Shown here: one piece after another, positions 45,693 through 56,740 of the stretch | Layout: each line of letters begins with the position of its first letter | Position numbering within the stretch: position 1 is the first letter of the stretch | Source: Gnetum montanum | Lineage: Eukaryota > Streptophyta > Gnetopsida > Gnetales > Gnetaceae | Assembly: GCA_015680685.1 (NCBI GenBank) | Contig: MNCI01002045.1 | Location: forward strand, 209,234-273,233 | Direction of reading: 5' to 3' | DNA: 64,000 nucleotides | The notes under the pieces: model-generated | Told to the model about the DNA's origin: nothing | Database searches by the model: none | The model's input: the letters and a program-made list of their open reading frames with translations, nothing else | Program-made: the position numbers and the translations under genes

Positions 45693-47026
45693 TGTTGATG
45701 CATAAAACTTGGATGTACCAACACTAGAAAAGAAAAACTCGTTTAAGGAGACTATTTCCTAGGGTGCCTCCAGTATGGGTATGGAAACCTAGGAATAGTT
45801 TCAACTAGAGAGGGCAATGTAGCGTTCCGAAAAAAAATAAGTAAATTAAATTGAAAAGTTGAGAATTTAAATTGAATACTATCTTACAATTCAAGAATAT
45901 AGTAGGTAACAAAAAATTAAATTTCCTTGGTCTCCTACTATCATCGCTAGGTCATCACCATCGGGCTGCCAGTGAGAAGGGAAAGAGAGACAGAGCAGGT
46001 TGTTCCATCAACCATGCACACCATTGCCGTAGTTAGAGTCTTTGACACACTTGTTGCACAAGCGTGTTGTGAGTCACACATTGCTGATGACGCATTGGTG
46101 TTAATGTGTAGCAGTAACACCAAGGGAGAGCTTGCAAAATGCCACCATCATGCAATGCACATCATATACTTGTCAGTTGCCACATGTAGCCAACTGCTGT
46201 CTACAACAACACCACACTACCTACATTTACTATTGTTCATGCAGATCTTTTGCTATGCCTATCATTTGTTACTATCCACGTGCATCGTTCGCATGCCACA
46301 TGCCCTTCTACGTGTTGCAGTTACAACTCTCGTCATGTAGTTGCAATTGCTGATAATGTTTATGCTTACTGCTAATGCATCGCTGTCTACGTGTGCGTGT
46401 CTACAGGCTCAAAAGCAAAGAAACATGTTGCCACCCCTAGAGAACCTACCATGTAAGCATGCTATCTATAGATGCTACTAATGTGCATGCCTCATTGACA
46501 GAGAGTTGATATGCACCTACCAGCTACTGCTCGTTGTAGCACACACCTCACAGTCTACCATCTGCCTACTACGTAGACTAGGAGGGAGAAATGAGACCAC
46601 CACAGTCAACCACAGCTATGTGTCTTCCTCTAACATGCTGCTGTCTATGCTCAATAAGAGAAGGCCACTGGATTCAATCTCTTGTTGGTCATAGAGAAAG
46701 ATCATCTCAATGATCTCCTGCCATGCATCTCAGGAGAGAAAGGCTCCACCCCCTCCTGGAGATCAATGATCTTCCCTTGTTAACTATTGGCTGTGGCTTC
46801 ACTACATGTCTGCTATGTCTCCACCCCCCCTTTTTTTGATCCAATGCCTCTCACCTTTCATAGCTACCCACACCTCCACCAGCCGTGAGCTATATCTTCA
46901 TCAATCATGATTGCTTATAACTCCCCACATTCAACATGCACCTTCATCCACCAATCACATTAGTTATGCCCACGTCCTTCCTGCACGTACATAACCATAG
47001 CGACATGGGTGGATAGTGTCACAACC
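45693..47026 (-). repeat. 5' LTR of element E, segment 1
   Basis: From TGTTGATGCATAAAACTTGG to the GATAG target site of element F. It aligns with 38952-40262. It continues at 50722 and 60244. Confidence 0.87.
47022..47026. repeat. Target-site duplication of element F (GATAG)
   Basis: Perfect GATAG here and at 50717-50721. Confidence 0.88.
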
Positions 47027-47690
47027 TCTTAAGCTATCACTGTCCTAGGCTCGTGTGCAGGCTGATGCAAGCTATGATTGATCCACGCCTTGGGTGTGGA
47101 AAGACATTTGTTTGCTGCGAATGAATGCAGAGCACATGCATGCACTCAGTAACCTAAACTGGGTGACATGTGTAGTAAGTGGACTGGGTAACTGGAGTTA
47201 CCAAAATAGAAAGAGCCAGGTGGGATGCATGCAAGGGGGCTACAACTAGATTCATCTAGATGCAACCCATGCACATTTGTTATAGCTAGATGGAGCTAGG
47301 TGGGATGCATGCATGGGGGCTACAACTAGATTCGTCCAGATGCAGCACATGCACATCTGCTATCGCCAGTTGGGACTAAGCAGATGGAAGAAAAAGTTGG
47401 TAATCACTAAGAATGGATTACGTGCATACTCCATGTTGGATATGCAAGTAATGGATTTGTAGTGCCAGTTACAAGAGCGTACTAGCAAGGCTGGGTATGC
47501 CTACGCCTATAAATAAAAGAGGTGTTGCTCACATTGGGGGAACCTCTTATATGTGTTGTACTATACCTTTGTTGTGAGTAAAAAGGTTGGAATTTTTTCC
47601 GTAAGTGTGTGCCTCTTGTGCTTGAGCATTGCTGGGCATCGTTGTGAGTAGCTAGCTAAGTTGGTCACTTAGCGCTATCACTTGGTGATA
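47027..47690 (+). repeat. 5' LTR of element F
   Basis: It starts TGTCACAACCTCTTAAGC. It contains a two-copy tandem repeat of about 80 bp (47212-47370, GGTGGGATGCATGCA units) and TATAAATA at 47508-47515. It lacks the last ~30 bases found in the 3' LTR. Confidence 0.88.
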
Positions 47691-47692
47691 GT

Positions 47693-47710
47693 TGGTATCA
47701 AAGTGAAGGT
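47693..47710 (+). other. Primer-binding site of element F (tRNA-iMet)
   Basis: TGGTATCAAAGTGAAGGT. The TGGTATCA start matches the CCA end of initiator tRNA-Met, the usual primer of chromoviruses. Confidence 0.85.
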
Positions 47711-47717
47711 TGTTGTG

Positions 47718-48760
47718 ATGGAGGACCTTGTTGAGCGTGTGGCTATCCTAGAAGCATTGATTGGAGCCCTGGCTCCTAATGCTCAATCCCTTGTAGAGTA
47801 GGTGATTCTGCATCATAGGGAAATCAACAAGCTATAGCAGAGCCATGATTTGGTGCAGGGTGAACTTGAATCTCATGTGGTTGAGATCAAGGGCTTAAAG
47901 TTACATCTTTCATTCCTTGAGGATGACATCACATTACTCAAGCAGGTCATTGCAGGATCTTCATAGGGTGGTGAGAACCAGGATAACTCCAAATTAAAAG
48001 TGTTAGAGCCAAAACATTTTGGAGGAAGTTAGAACATGATGGAACTAGAGATCTTCCTATAGAACATGGAGTAATACTTTTGTGCTACTTGTGTTCTCGA
48101 GGATCAAAGGGTAATGATAACTAGCATGTATCTCGTTGGAGATGCAAAGCTCTAGTGGAGGATGTGGTTGGAGAATGATGTGAGTGTCAGCCATCCTCTA
48201 GTCACAACATGGGAGGTGCTGAGAAAGGAGCTAAAGGATCAGTTCCTTCCTCTAAATGCAGTGTGGGTAGCAGGGGAATCTCTAAGGAATTTGAAACACA
48301 CCACTACCTTGCATGATTACGTGAAGAAATTTAGTTCCTTAATATTAGACATTAAGAATATTTCTAAAGAGGACAAGTTATTTAACTTTCTTTCAGGGTT
48401 GCAGCCATGGGCTTAGGTCGAGTTAAGGAGGCAGAACATGAAATATCTACCAACAACCATAGTTTCTGTAGATGGCTTGGTCGATTATAAGTGGAGCAAT
48501 TCCAGATCCTATTTAGACTAGAAGAGGCTCCAAGACAAGGGAAATAAGGGAGGAAAGCAGCCCCAAGGTACTAAAGACAAGAAGAAGGAGGGGGAGTCCT
48601 CCAAAACCAAGGAAGATGCAACCTCCCAAGGTAAGAAATTCTTGTCTGGTTACTTCATTTGTGATGGCCCACATCGAGCTCGTGACTGTTCATCAAGAGA
48701 GAAGCTTGCAACACTTAGACTTCAGGAGGAAGTTTAGGGAGAGGCCAATAACACGAACCC
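47718..48760 (+). pseudogene. gag: gag of element F (in one frame with stops)
   Basis: MEDLVERVAILEALIGALAP opens the frame. A short coiled coil (GELESHVVEIKGLKLHLSF) and the gag core follow: EPKHFGG, WLENDVSVSHPLVTTWEVLR, LHDYVKKFSSLILDI. The zinc knuckle reads YFICDGPHRARDC, so the first Cys is Tyr. The frame has no shift and its breaks are nearly all TAG. Confidence 0.85.
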
Positions 48761-50020
48761 AAGGTATAACCTATTATAGTTGTTGAAAATCCTTGCATGC
48801 TAGAAGCCTAGCCCATCCAACGAGCTGATGTTCATAGAGGTTTTCCTCAACGAATAGAAGGTGATGGCAATGTTGGATACGGGAGCAATGAACAACTTTG
48901 CATCCCAGTGGTTGGTAGAGAAACTTGGCTTGACCATTACCAAGAGCCATAACAAGGTGAAGTAGGTGAACTTGGGGGCACAACCAATGCATGGTGTGAT
49001 CTCCTCTCCTCTCAGAGTTGGCCTCTGAGAGGACAATTGTAGCTTTATGATCATTCCTTTGGATGAATTTTAATTTATTTTGGGGGTTGAATTCTTTGTA
49101 AGGGCCAAAGATTTAGTGGTATCACACTTGGGAGGAGTGTTGATTGCTGATAAAAGGAAACCCAACTTTATCTCAATTAAATGTAAAGAGCTCAAATTGA
49201 TGTTTCTGTTGGTGGCTCAAATAAATGTAAGGTTTAAAAGGGGTGAAGTTACTATGTTGGCTGCCTTGGTGGAAATCAAGGAGAACCAGATAGTGGAAGT
49301 ACCTGATTGTGTGGGGGATCAACTGACAAAATTTGCAGATGTGATGCCACCAGAGTTGCCCAAGGTCTTACCACCTAAAAGGAAGGTAGACTACCGGATA
49401 GAGCTAGAACCAAGGGCAAGACCCCTTGTGAGTGTCCCATATCGTATGTTCCCAATGGAGCAAGCTCAAGATAGCTTAGCCAAGGTACAGAGGTACATGG
49501 AGAAGTATGCCAATCAAAATCAAAGGGTAGTAAAGTTCAATGAAGGAGATAAGATCTTGTTGAAACTTACTCCCTAAATCTGGAAGAAGGTCATCGATAA
49601 ATGGTACCACAAAGGCCTTCTCCAAAAGTACGATGGACTATTTGAGGTTGTGAAGAGAGTAGGTAATGTGGCCTATCAATTGAAACTTCCAGAGTGGATG
49701 AAACTCCATCCAAAATTTCATGTGAGCTTTCTTAAACCATTTTATGAGGATGCGATGAGGCAGCAAGTCAAGAGAGCCCCTCTTAGCATTAGAAAGGAAT
49801 TTCAAAAAATGGTGGAGAGGATTCTTAGCCATTGGACCAAAGGTGCTAGTCAGAAGAATTGATGAATTGACTGCTTAGTCTAGTGGAAGGGCTATAGTGA
49901 AGAGGATGCCACATGGGAATGTGAGGTTACCTTATGGCAGTTTGAGGAGTTAATCAAGCTATACTTAGAGGGGCTCCTGACGAGGATGTCAGACTCATCC
50001 AGTGGAGGTGGGTTTGTCAT
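48761..50020 (+). pseudogene. pol: pol of element F: protease, RT start fused in frame to integrase tail and chromodomain
   Basis: The same frame continues from gag. Protease: AMLDTGAMNNFASQWL, an intact DTG site (48870-48915). The RT N-terminus LPKVLPPKRKVDYRIELEP..VPYRM ends near 49448. It is directly followed by the integrase C-terminus: AQDSLAKVQRYMEKYANQN, FNEGDKILLKLTP, YDGLFEVVKRVGNVAYQLKL, HPKFHVSFLKPF. The chromodomain WKGYSEEDATWE, then LWQFEELIKLYL, closes the frame. A chromodomain would steer integration to heterochromatin. The deletion of about 2.5 kb or more kept the frame. Confidence 0.85.
49998..50014 (+). other. Polypurine tract of element F
   Basis: TCCAGTGGAGGTGGGTT lies before the TGTCATGACC start of the 3' LTR, the common PPT arrangement in Tekay-like elements. 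Confidence 0.75.
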
Positions 50021-50716
50021 GACCTCTTGAGTTGTTGTTGTTCTAGGCTCGTGTGTAGGCTGGTGCGAGCTACGATTGATCCACGCCCTAGGTGTGGAAA
50101 GACATTTGTTGGTTGCGAATGAATGCAGAATGCATGCATGCACTCAATAACCTGAATTGGATGACATGTGTAGCAAGTGGGTTGGGTAACTAGAGTTACC
50201 AAAATAGACAAAGCCAGGTGGGATGCATGTAAGGGGGCTACAAATGGATTCATACAGATGTAGTGCATGCACATCTATTATAGTTAGATGGAGCTAGGTG
50301 GGATGCATGCAAAATGGCTATAGCTAGATTCATCCACATACAATGCATGCACATCTACTACGACTAGTTGGGGCGAAGCAGATGGAATATAGAGTTGACA
50401 ATCACTAAGAATGAGTTACATGCATACTCTATGTTGGATATGCAAGCAACGGATTTGTAGTGGTAATTATTGTAGTGTACTGACAAGGCCAGGTATGCCC
50501 GTGCCTATAAATACAAGAGGTGTTACTCACATTAGGGGCACCTCCTGTACGTGTTGTACTATACCTTTGTTGTGAGTAAAATGTTGGGAGTTTTTCCATA
50601 AGTGTGTGCCTCCTGTTCTTGAGCATCGCTGGGCATCATTATGAGTAGCTGGCTAAGTTGGTCACTTAGCACTATCACCTACTGAAAAAATTTCCACTAA
50701 GACTCACCCAATGACA
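50015..50716 (+). repeat. 3' LTR of element F
   Basis: TGTCATGACC to CCAATGACA, followed by the TSD. The tandem block is at about 50210-50370 and TATAAATA at 50506-50513. Confidence 0.88.
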
Positions 50717-50749
50717 GATAGTCTAGTTAGGATTTTTACTGTTGGTTAC
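50717..50749 (-). repeat. 5' LTR of element E, segment 2, between F and G
   Basis: Only 33 bases: GATAG (TSD of F), then TCTAGTTAGGATTTTTACTG, ending in GTTAC (TSD of G). It matches 40258-40290 in the other E LTR. Confidence 0.88.
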
Positions 50750-51648
50750 TGATGAGCGGCTAGGTACCCCTATGCCCAACTATACGAATCATGGGCATTC
50801 ACATGCGACTTGGTTAAATTTTGTAGACTGTAAGCACTTTGCATACACCAGACCCTAATAAGCAAAACTTTGTGTTAGAACGGTTGCTGTCTTCCCAACC
50901 TCACTTGTGATGTTCTAGTTGCGATGGTTAAGTGAGATTAAGGCACATGATTTTTATAGCTTTTTACTTTATCTTTTGGTGTCTAATTAAGGTTGGAATA
51001 TTATGTAATCTATAATTATCCTACTCTATATCTTAACTATCCCTAGCATAAGTATCCAATCCCATCTTTCGGGCACGTCCTGAGCATCCCCTAACCACTA
51101 TTGGGTTACTAGATTTTAAGCGTCACTGGGTTGGCAAGCATTGGGTTCACGTTCAAGATGGTTGTACTTATGGTTTTACTAACTATAAAAGAGCGATAGC
51201 GATGGAAATGACAATGGAAACTTAAGTAATTATCAAAGCATAAAAATAGTAAACTATTAAATGCATTAAATGACTAAGTCCAAATGCTACAAGGAATGCT
51301 TGAAAAGCTCGTCTTTATTTCTGTTCACGCCAATGGGCTCAGATACATTAGTGCTCAAATAAAGAGTCGGACATCTTTTTTACACCTATTGCGGGCACTT
51401 GGAAAATATTCCAACTCTTGTGGAAACAAACTACAAGAGCTTCGCTACAATTGACAAAAAGGTACCTAAATGTGGCGGGAGCCCACTCATTTATAAGCCG
51501 AAACGGGAACGGTGTAAACGGGGCCACATCGACACATGGAAGGATGCATTGATGGGGTCACGTATACGGGGTCGCGTTGATGTGGTCGCGTATACGAGGT
51601 TCTGTGTACGCAGCCTAGTAAACACATCGACCGTCTAACACTTCATCA
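50750..51648 (-). repeat. 3' LTR of element G
   Basis: TGATGAGCGGCTAGGTACC to CACTTCATCA. It aligns along its whole length with the 5' LTR; by eye the differences are mostly transitions. The PPT (minus TCAATCGTGGGGATA) follows at 51649-51663. Confidence 0.92.
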
Positions 51649-51663
51649 TATCCCCACGATTGA
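51649..51663 (-). other. Polypurine tract of element G
   Basis: The minus strand reads TCAATCGTGGGGATA immediately before the LTR, the family PPT. Confidence 0.8.
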
Positions 51664-52596
51664 GTAAAGACTCATCCTTGAGTTCCTCTTACAATTTGGA
51701 AGGTATGGACTTTAATTTATAACATACATGATTTGACACATATGACACACATACACACATGACGCGCCAAGTGCCCGAGTATACAGAGAAGGAAAAATTA
51801 TAAAAATGGTGGTGTTTAGAGATAAAATTGAACACCTTTTCGGTCCAGGATTCTTTGCTATGTAGAAAGATGCAAAAACTACCGGAGAAGATCACATCAT
51901 CCCTGGTGGCGGTGGTTTTGATGGACCTTCACCAGCCTCTGGTCCATGCGGTGGTGGTGGCACGAATGATGGCTGCCCTACAACAACTATAACTTCTGGA
52001 GGTAACCAAAAGCCTCCAAGAGGACCCTCATCTTTTCCTCCTTACTTCTGGGATTGTTCACTATCCAGGCGGCTTCACCAATGTGTGCTAGGATAGCAAC
52101 CTCCCAAGGGCATAGCAACATAAGAAAAAGTTCTTTCAAGTTGAAAAACTAGGCTATGAACTATTTTTGTTCAATTTTAAATGCTCAAATTGATGTCTAC
52201 AGCTACTGGCAGTTATTCATTTGATGGGCCAAGTTCTCTACGACTGTACGTTGTTGATGAGTGGCGAGGTACCCCTACACTCAACCATACGAAACGAGCG
52301 TCGCACGCGCGATCCGGTCGAACTCCGCAGATGGACTAGTTGTGGCACCTAGATAGTTAGCCTTAGGTCACAGTTCACTGTCTTTCCATCTAGACTAGTT
52401 TTGCATATGTCACGTATGGTTTAGTCTATATGAGGTGTATGATGTGTTCTAATCTAATGTTACTCCTGAAGGTAGTGGAGAATAATATTAACTAATTCTA
52501 AGCTAAGAGGAAAAGGTAAGAAAATCTAATCTAGCCTAAGTGCGACGAGCAACTGATTCCTTGATCAACTGTACACATCTTGGACCTCATGCACGA

Positions 52597-52720
52597 CTAC
52601 CACTAGGACTACGAAGCATAGGCCTAGGTACGCCACTGGGATTACCAAGCGCAGACCCCAAATACGCCACTGGGTTACCAAGCGTAGATCCCCCTAGCTA
52701 CACCACTGGGCTACCAAGCA
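52597..52720 (-). repeat. Tandem repeat in the solo LTR (about 35-bp unit)
   Basis: CCACTGGG(A)TTACCAAGCG occurs three times (from 52629, 52663 and 52699), with a more diverged copy before them. Other LTRs of the family have only two related blocks (CTTGGTAACC and CTTGGTAATCCC). Confidence 0.8.
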
Positions 52721-52985
52721 GTCACACTTAAATGCTCGTAATCAAGTCGTACTCGTTCCGCTTCTAGGAGTTTAAGGGTGAGAAACTAATCGCGATGAGC
52801 AACCGATTCCTTAACTAGTCGCACACACCCGTAGATGCTTGTAGTTAAGTCGTACTCACACCGCGCNGGCAGACACGGGAAAAATTCTAACTCTGGAGGG
52901 GTCAAACTGCCAGAGCTTTGCTACACTAAAACTGGGATGAAAATGAGGGAGAGCCGCCTCTTATTTATAGAAATTACGGCTGACT

Positions 52986-53010
52986 GCGATATCGCATACG
53001 CGATATCGCG
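52986..53010. promoter_or_regulatory. Palindromic U3 motif, two copies of GCGATATCGC
   Basis: GCGATATCGC at 52986-52995 and inside CGCGATATCGCG at 52999-53010, both perfect palindromes upstream of the TATA box (minus strand). Decayed forms occur in B, C and in the solo LTR at 61619-62446. A possible dimeric factor site; the factor is unknown. Confidence 0.55.
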
Positions 53011-53892
53011 GCCCATGATACATCGCGACCCATGATACAACGTGGGTGCCTTATCGTGGGTGCCTTAACGCGGCCACCAATACCATGAGCAATTCAGGTC
53101 TCATCAGTTGTCCTTCAAATCGTGTGCAGAGAACCTTGAGTTCTGCATTTTCTATTTTCAATTTTTGTTTCGACACTTTGTGCACTTGGAACTTACCCTC
53201 GTATAGAGAATACGAGGCAGCCATTTGCCTTTCCAATTCAGACTGCGGTCTCCCGGTTGTGAGCATAGCCAAGTTTGCATAGCAAAGGTTGGCAAGCTCC
53301 ATATACTGTATCATTTCCTCAATTTGTAGTTCCTTGAGGTAGATTTTGGCTTGATTGTAGGCATTTAACCCATCAAAGATAGGTTGCCATGCCTCACCTC
53401 CTTCTCGGAGCTACTAGAGTGCTTGGTTTATCTTAGCCTTTGCGGCTTGAATCTGTTTCTCATTCACTTCCTTTTGCAATCCCACTTGGTCCCTATAATG
53501 ATTCTTGACTTTTTCAAATTTCAGGGCCTCATTCTTCCAAGCAGCGATTTCGATGGCAGATTTCTATTGCAAGGTTCGAACCTCCTCCATGGACAAATTT
53601 TGATTCTCAGTGGCCAACCTTTTCACATCAGCATTCACCTTGGCTAGCTCTTCCTGTTGTTGGTGAATAAAATTTTTCATGTGCTCATTTTTAGCACAAA
53701 CATTACGCAGGCAATGGACCTCTGCAGTCAACCTGACATTCTCCTGGCGAACCTCTGTCAAGTCCTTATTGACATGATATGTCTGAGCATCTACTAAGGA
53801 CTTATCAAAGATCATCGACTCTCACTCATCCTCAATGATATGAAGTTTGACCTGAAGCTATTGAAAAGCTTCATCTCTGGTAAGCTCACGGT

Positions 53893-54815
53893 TGAGGAGA
53901 GGACATTGTTAAGTTTGGTGCTACAATCCCTCCTATATTTGATGATGGTTCGGGTGAGTATCTTGGTGATCTCCCTATCGGTGACTTTGGCCTACCCATT
54001 GGCTTGGGGGTGATAAGGTGTTTTAAATTTATGGGTAACCCCCAAGTGTTGCATGAGTTTACAAAAAGTGACACCCATGAAATGAGTCCCATTGTCTGAG
54101 ATGAGTGCACGTGGCACTCCAAACCTGTTGATGATTTGCTGTTGGAAAAATTGTGCAGTGGTGTTTGAGGAACAATTGACAATGACTACCACCTCCACCC
54201 ACTTTGTGCAGTAGTCCACAGCTATGATGATATACGCCTTTCCGTTGGACAGGGGTGTGATGGTTCCCATGAAATCAATGCCCCAAATGTCAAAGGACTC
54301 CAGTGGTTGGATCCATTGTTGAGGTCCCCCCCAATCGTGCAGTCATCCCACCATCTCTTTGGCATCGTTTGTAGGAGCGGGTGAACCATTGTGCATCCCT
54401 GAGAATTGTGGGCCACTAATATCCTACAAGCAGGATCTTAATGGCTATGCAGCATCTAGCATAATGACCCCCATAAGGGCCCTCATGAGCATCTTGGAGG
54501 ACATGTAGTGTATCATCATCAGGGACACACCATCGAACCAAGCCATCTACGCATACCTTATAAAGGTGGCCACTGATTTCCATGAAGCGCTTGGCCTTAT
54601 GGAGAAATTGTTGTTTCTGCCAATGGTCCCACTCCTTTGGCAACTCCTGAGTTGTGAGATAGGTGAGGATGTGGCTGAACCAAGGTGATGCTTTGGGCAC
54701 CTGCGAATCGACCACATCCGTGAAGAGGAGTTCATCAAGAAATTGGTCGGAGAGGGGCTCCTCCTCTTCTGTGTCATCCCATTGCAACCGAGACAAGTGG
54801 TCAGCAACCACATTC
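53893..54815 (-). pseudogene. int: Integrase of element G (broken, tail deleted)
   Basis: VADHLSRLQWDDTEEEEP is followed by the HHCC region (VLQDAHEGPYGGHYARCC, KRCQRDGG). In the core [16 protein letters not shown] has the first Asp and [16 protein letters not shown] the second. After TPYHPQANG comes a stop and AKVTDREI, where the usual Glu (AEV) is Lys, so the DDE triad is broken. The C-terminal module is deleted at the junction with the aORF. Confidence 0.85.
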
Positions 54816-55136
54816 TCAGTCCCCTTCTAGTCTACTAGTGAGGTCAAATTCTTGAAGAATCACCAGCCATCGGATGATGCAAGGGCTCATCGTTGGTTTT
54901 TTCATTAGGGACTGGATAGCACTATGGTCAGTATGCACGAACACCTTGTATTTGAGCACATAGTGTTGGAATTTTTCCAAGGCGAACACCACCACCATCA
55001 ACTCCTTTTTAGTGGTGGTGTAGTTAAGCTGAGCACCCATAATGCTACAACTTGCACAGTGAATATAGTATGGACATTTTTGATCATCACACTGTGTAAG
55101 CACAGCTCCCAAGGCATAATTGGATGCATCTGTCAT
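54816..55136 (-). pseudogene. RNase H domain of element G (106 codons open)
   Basis: MTDASNYALGAVLTQCDDQK, QLNYTTTKKELMVVVFALEK, VFVHTDHSAIQSLMKK and IIRWLVILQEFDL are the standard blocks, with Asp and Glu residues of the catalytic set in place (DAS, KKEL, TDH). It removes the RNA strand during reverse transcription. The frame is open but flanked by broken RT and integrase. Confidence 0.85.
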
Positions 55137-56402
55137 GATGTGGAAGGCCCTGGACCAATCAGGTGCCCGTAGAACTGGAGTCTCTACGAGTTTTTGTTTA
55201 AGCGTTTGGAATGCAAATTCACATTCCTTGGTCTAGATGAACGGAACATCTTTCTTTGTGAGTTCCACCAATGACTTGGCAATCTTCGAGAAATTTTTGA
55301 TGAAGTGCTGGTAGTAACTAGTGTGGCCAAGGAATGACCGAACATCTTTTACAATGCTTGGTTGTCGGGTGATACCTTGGATAACCCTGATCTTCTTAGG
55401 ATCCACACTAATCCTTGTCTGTAAGATATGATGCCCTAGCACAATGCCCTCTTGGACCATCAAGTGGATTTTCTACCAGTTGAGCAGTAGATTGGTGTCC
55501 ACACATCTTTTTAGAACTTGCTCAAGGTGGTCCAAGGCTTGATCAAATGTGGCCCCATAGGTAGAGAAGTCATTCATAAAGACTTCTACCCCATTGCCAA
55601 TTTGTTGCTAGAAGATGCTGAGGACAAGGCGTTGAAAAGTGACAGGCGCATTACATAGGCCAAAAAGCATCTTCTTGTATGCAAACGTTCCCGAGGGACT
55701 TGTGAAAGTTGTCTTGGCTTGGTCCTCTAGTGCAATTTGGATTGGGTTATAGCCATTATAACCATCCAAAAAGCTGTAATAATGATGCCCTGCAATGGTG
55801 TCCAACACCTGGTCCATAAATGGGAGTGGGAAGTGATCTTTGAAGGTAGCCATGTTGAGCAATCAGAAATCTATACAGACCCTCCATTTTCCACCCTTCT
55901 TGGTCACAATAACGAGTGGGCTAACCCATTCTCTATTGGCAATGGAATAGATGAACCCTACTTTTAGCAATTGCTTGATTTCATCTTTGACAACTTGCTT
56001 CAATTTGGGGTTCAGCTGTTTTTGTGGTTGACGTTGTGGCTTCATGGAGGGGTCAATATAAATTCGATGTTGGTAGACCCTGGGATCAACTCCAGTTAGC
56101 TCAAGATATGACCATGTAAAAGTAGCATCCCATTTGTTCACCACCTTCAGCAACTTTTTCTTTTGTTCAAGAGTAAGGGTGGCATTGATAATTACCAGTT
56201 TCCCATTATGCAAAAATGCATATTCTAAGTGGGCGGGTAAGGATTTGAGCTCCAAGGACTCTTGTTTGAAGCTTTTAGGGATTTTTAGCTTTCCCCAGTC
56301 ATCATGGTCATCAACAGTGAATACTTGTTGATGAACCTCTTCCAAGTTATCCATGCTTTCTATGTAGGCTCGTACAAGCCCCTCAGATTGTTCCATGCAC
56401 AA
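55137..56402 (-). pseudogene. RT of element G (broken, catalytic motif changed)
   Basis: The 179-codon open part (55863-56402) includes VYQHRIYIDPSMKPQRQPQ, VKDEIKQLLKVGFIYSIANR and SPLVIVTKKGGKWRVCIDF. A TGA (from CGA) interrupts DF-stop-LLNM. Next come FTSPSGTFAYKKMLFGLCNA and EVFMNDFSTYG (Asn for the first catalytic Asp), then KIHLMVQEGIVLGH and VRSFLGHTSYYQHFIKNFS. The set of motifs is Athila-like. Confidence 0.87.
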
Positions 56403-56425
56403 GGTGCTGCTAGCAGAATCAGCGG

Positions 56426-56740
56426 TTAGCCACTGGGTGCCTTCCTAATTTGTGGCTGCTGTGTACAGGCATTGTTGAATTGGTGATTCTTCGATATGCC
56501 GACTGCATGCTTGAATGGATGTCCACTTGGCGGATCGTAACTGCTACACACAGTTGCACCTAGAGTCATTGTACGCAATGCATGGAACACTCTTCTTCTC
56601 GATCTTTCCAAAAGGATTTTTCTTTGAAACTTCAAGGGAAAGATCTTTAGGGAAGATGCCTTGCCTTTATCCAGTTGGTCACTACATGCGTGAGCATGAC
56701 CGTTTGTACGTTGGAGGATGTTTGGTTTGAAGGTTGCTCG
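56426..56740 (-). pseudogene. pro: Protease remnant of element G (catalytic core deleted)
   Basis: VMLTHVVTNWIKARHLP joins, after about one stop, SFPLEVSKKNPFGKIEKKSV. In element D these blocks flank roughly 100 residues holding LLDSGSS and the flap, all absent here. Confidence 0.8.

Larger units (their letters stand above)
47027..50716 (+). mobile_element. Element F: deleted chromovirus (Tekay/Del-like), nested in the E LTR
   Basis: LTRs at 47027-47690 and 50015-50716, perfect TSD GATAG, PBS for tRNA-iMet, a single gag-pol frame and a chromodomain. The interior is only 2.3 kb because most of RT, all RNase H and most of integrase are missing. PBS, PPT and chromodomain all point to the chromovirus branch of Ty3/gypsy. 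Confidence 0.88.
52255..53106 (-). mobile_element. Solo LTR (B-type) inside the aORF of element G
   Basis: TGATGAGTGGCGAGG to CAGGTCTCATCA, flanked by the perfect TSD GTTGT (52250-52254 and 53107-53111). The aORF sequence is continuous when it is removed. It is the least CpG-depleted LTR in the window, so probably the youngest insertion. It has TATAAATA (minus) at 52962-52969, the palindrome CGCGATATCGCG at 52999-53010 and an internal tandem repeat. Confidence 0.9.
51900..53885 (-). pseudogene. aORF of element G, C-terminal coiled coil (interrupted by a solo LTR)
   Basis: Open stretches 53564-53815 (MIFDKSLVDAQTYHVNKD, QEELAKVNADVKRLATENQN) and 53051-53314 (MIQYMELANLCYANLAML) share one frame and match the coiled coil of B (YMELANLQYANLAML). 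The tail near 51950-52130 corresponds to the WEVPTP end. The GAWYLGETY domain and internal promoter are absent: the sequence passes from integrase directly into mid-coil at about 53886. Confidence 0.78.

Noticed and set aside
45972-46353. 122-codon plus-strand frame in the E LTR
   Set aside because: It lies within an LTR, is not kept open in the other LTR copy (39200-39580) and has no motif.
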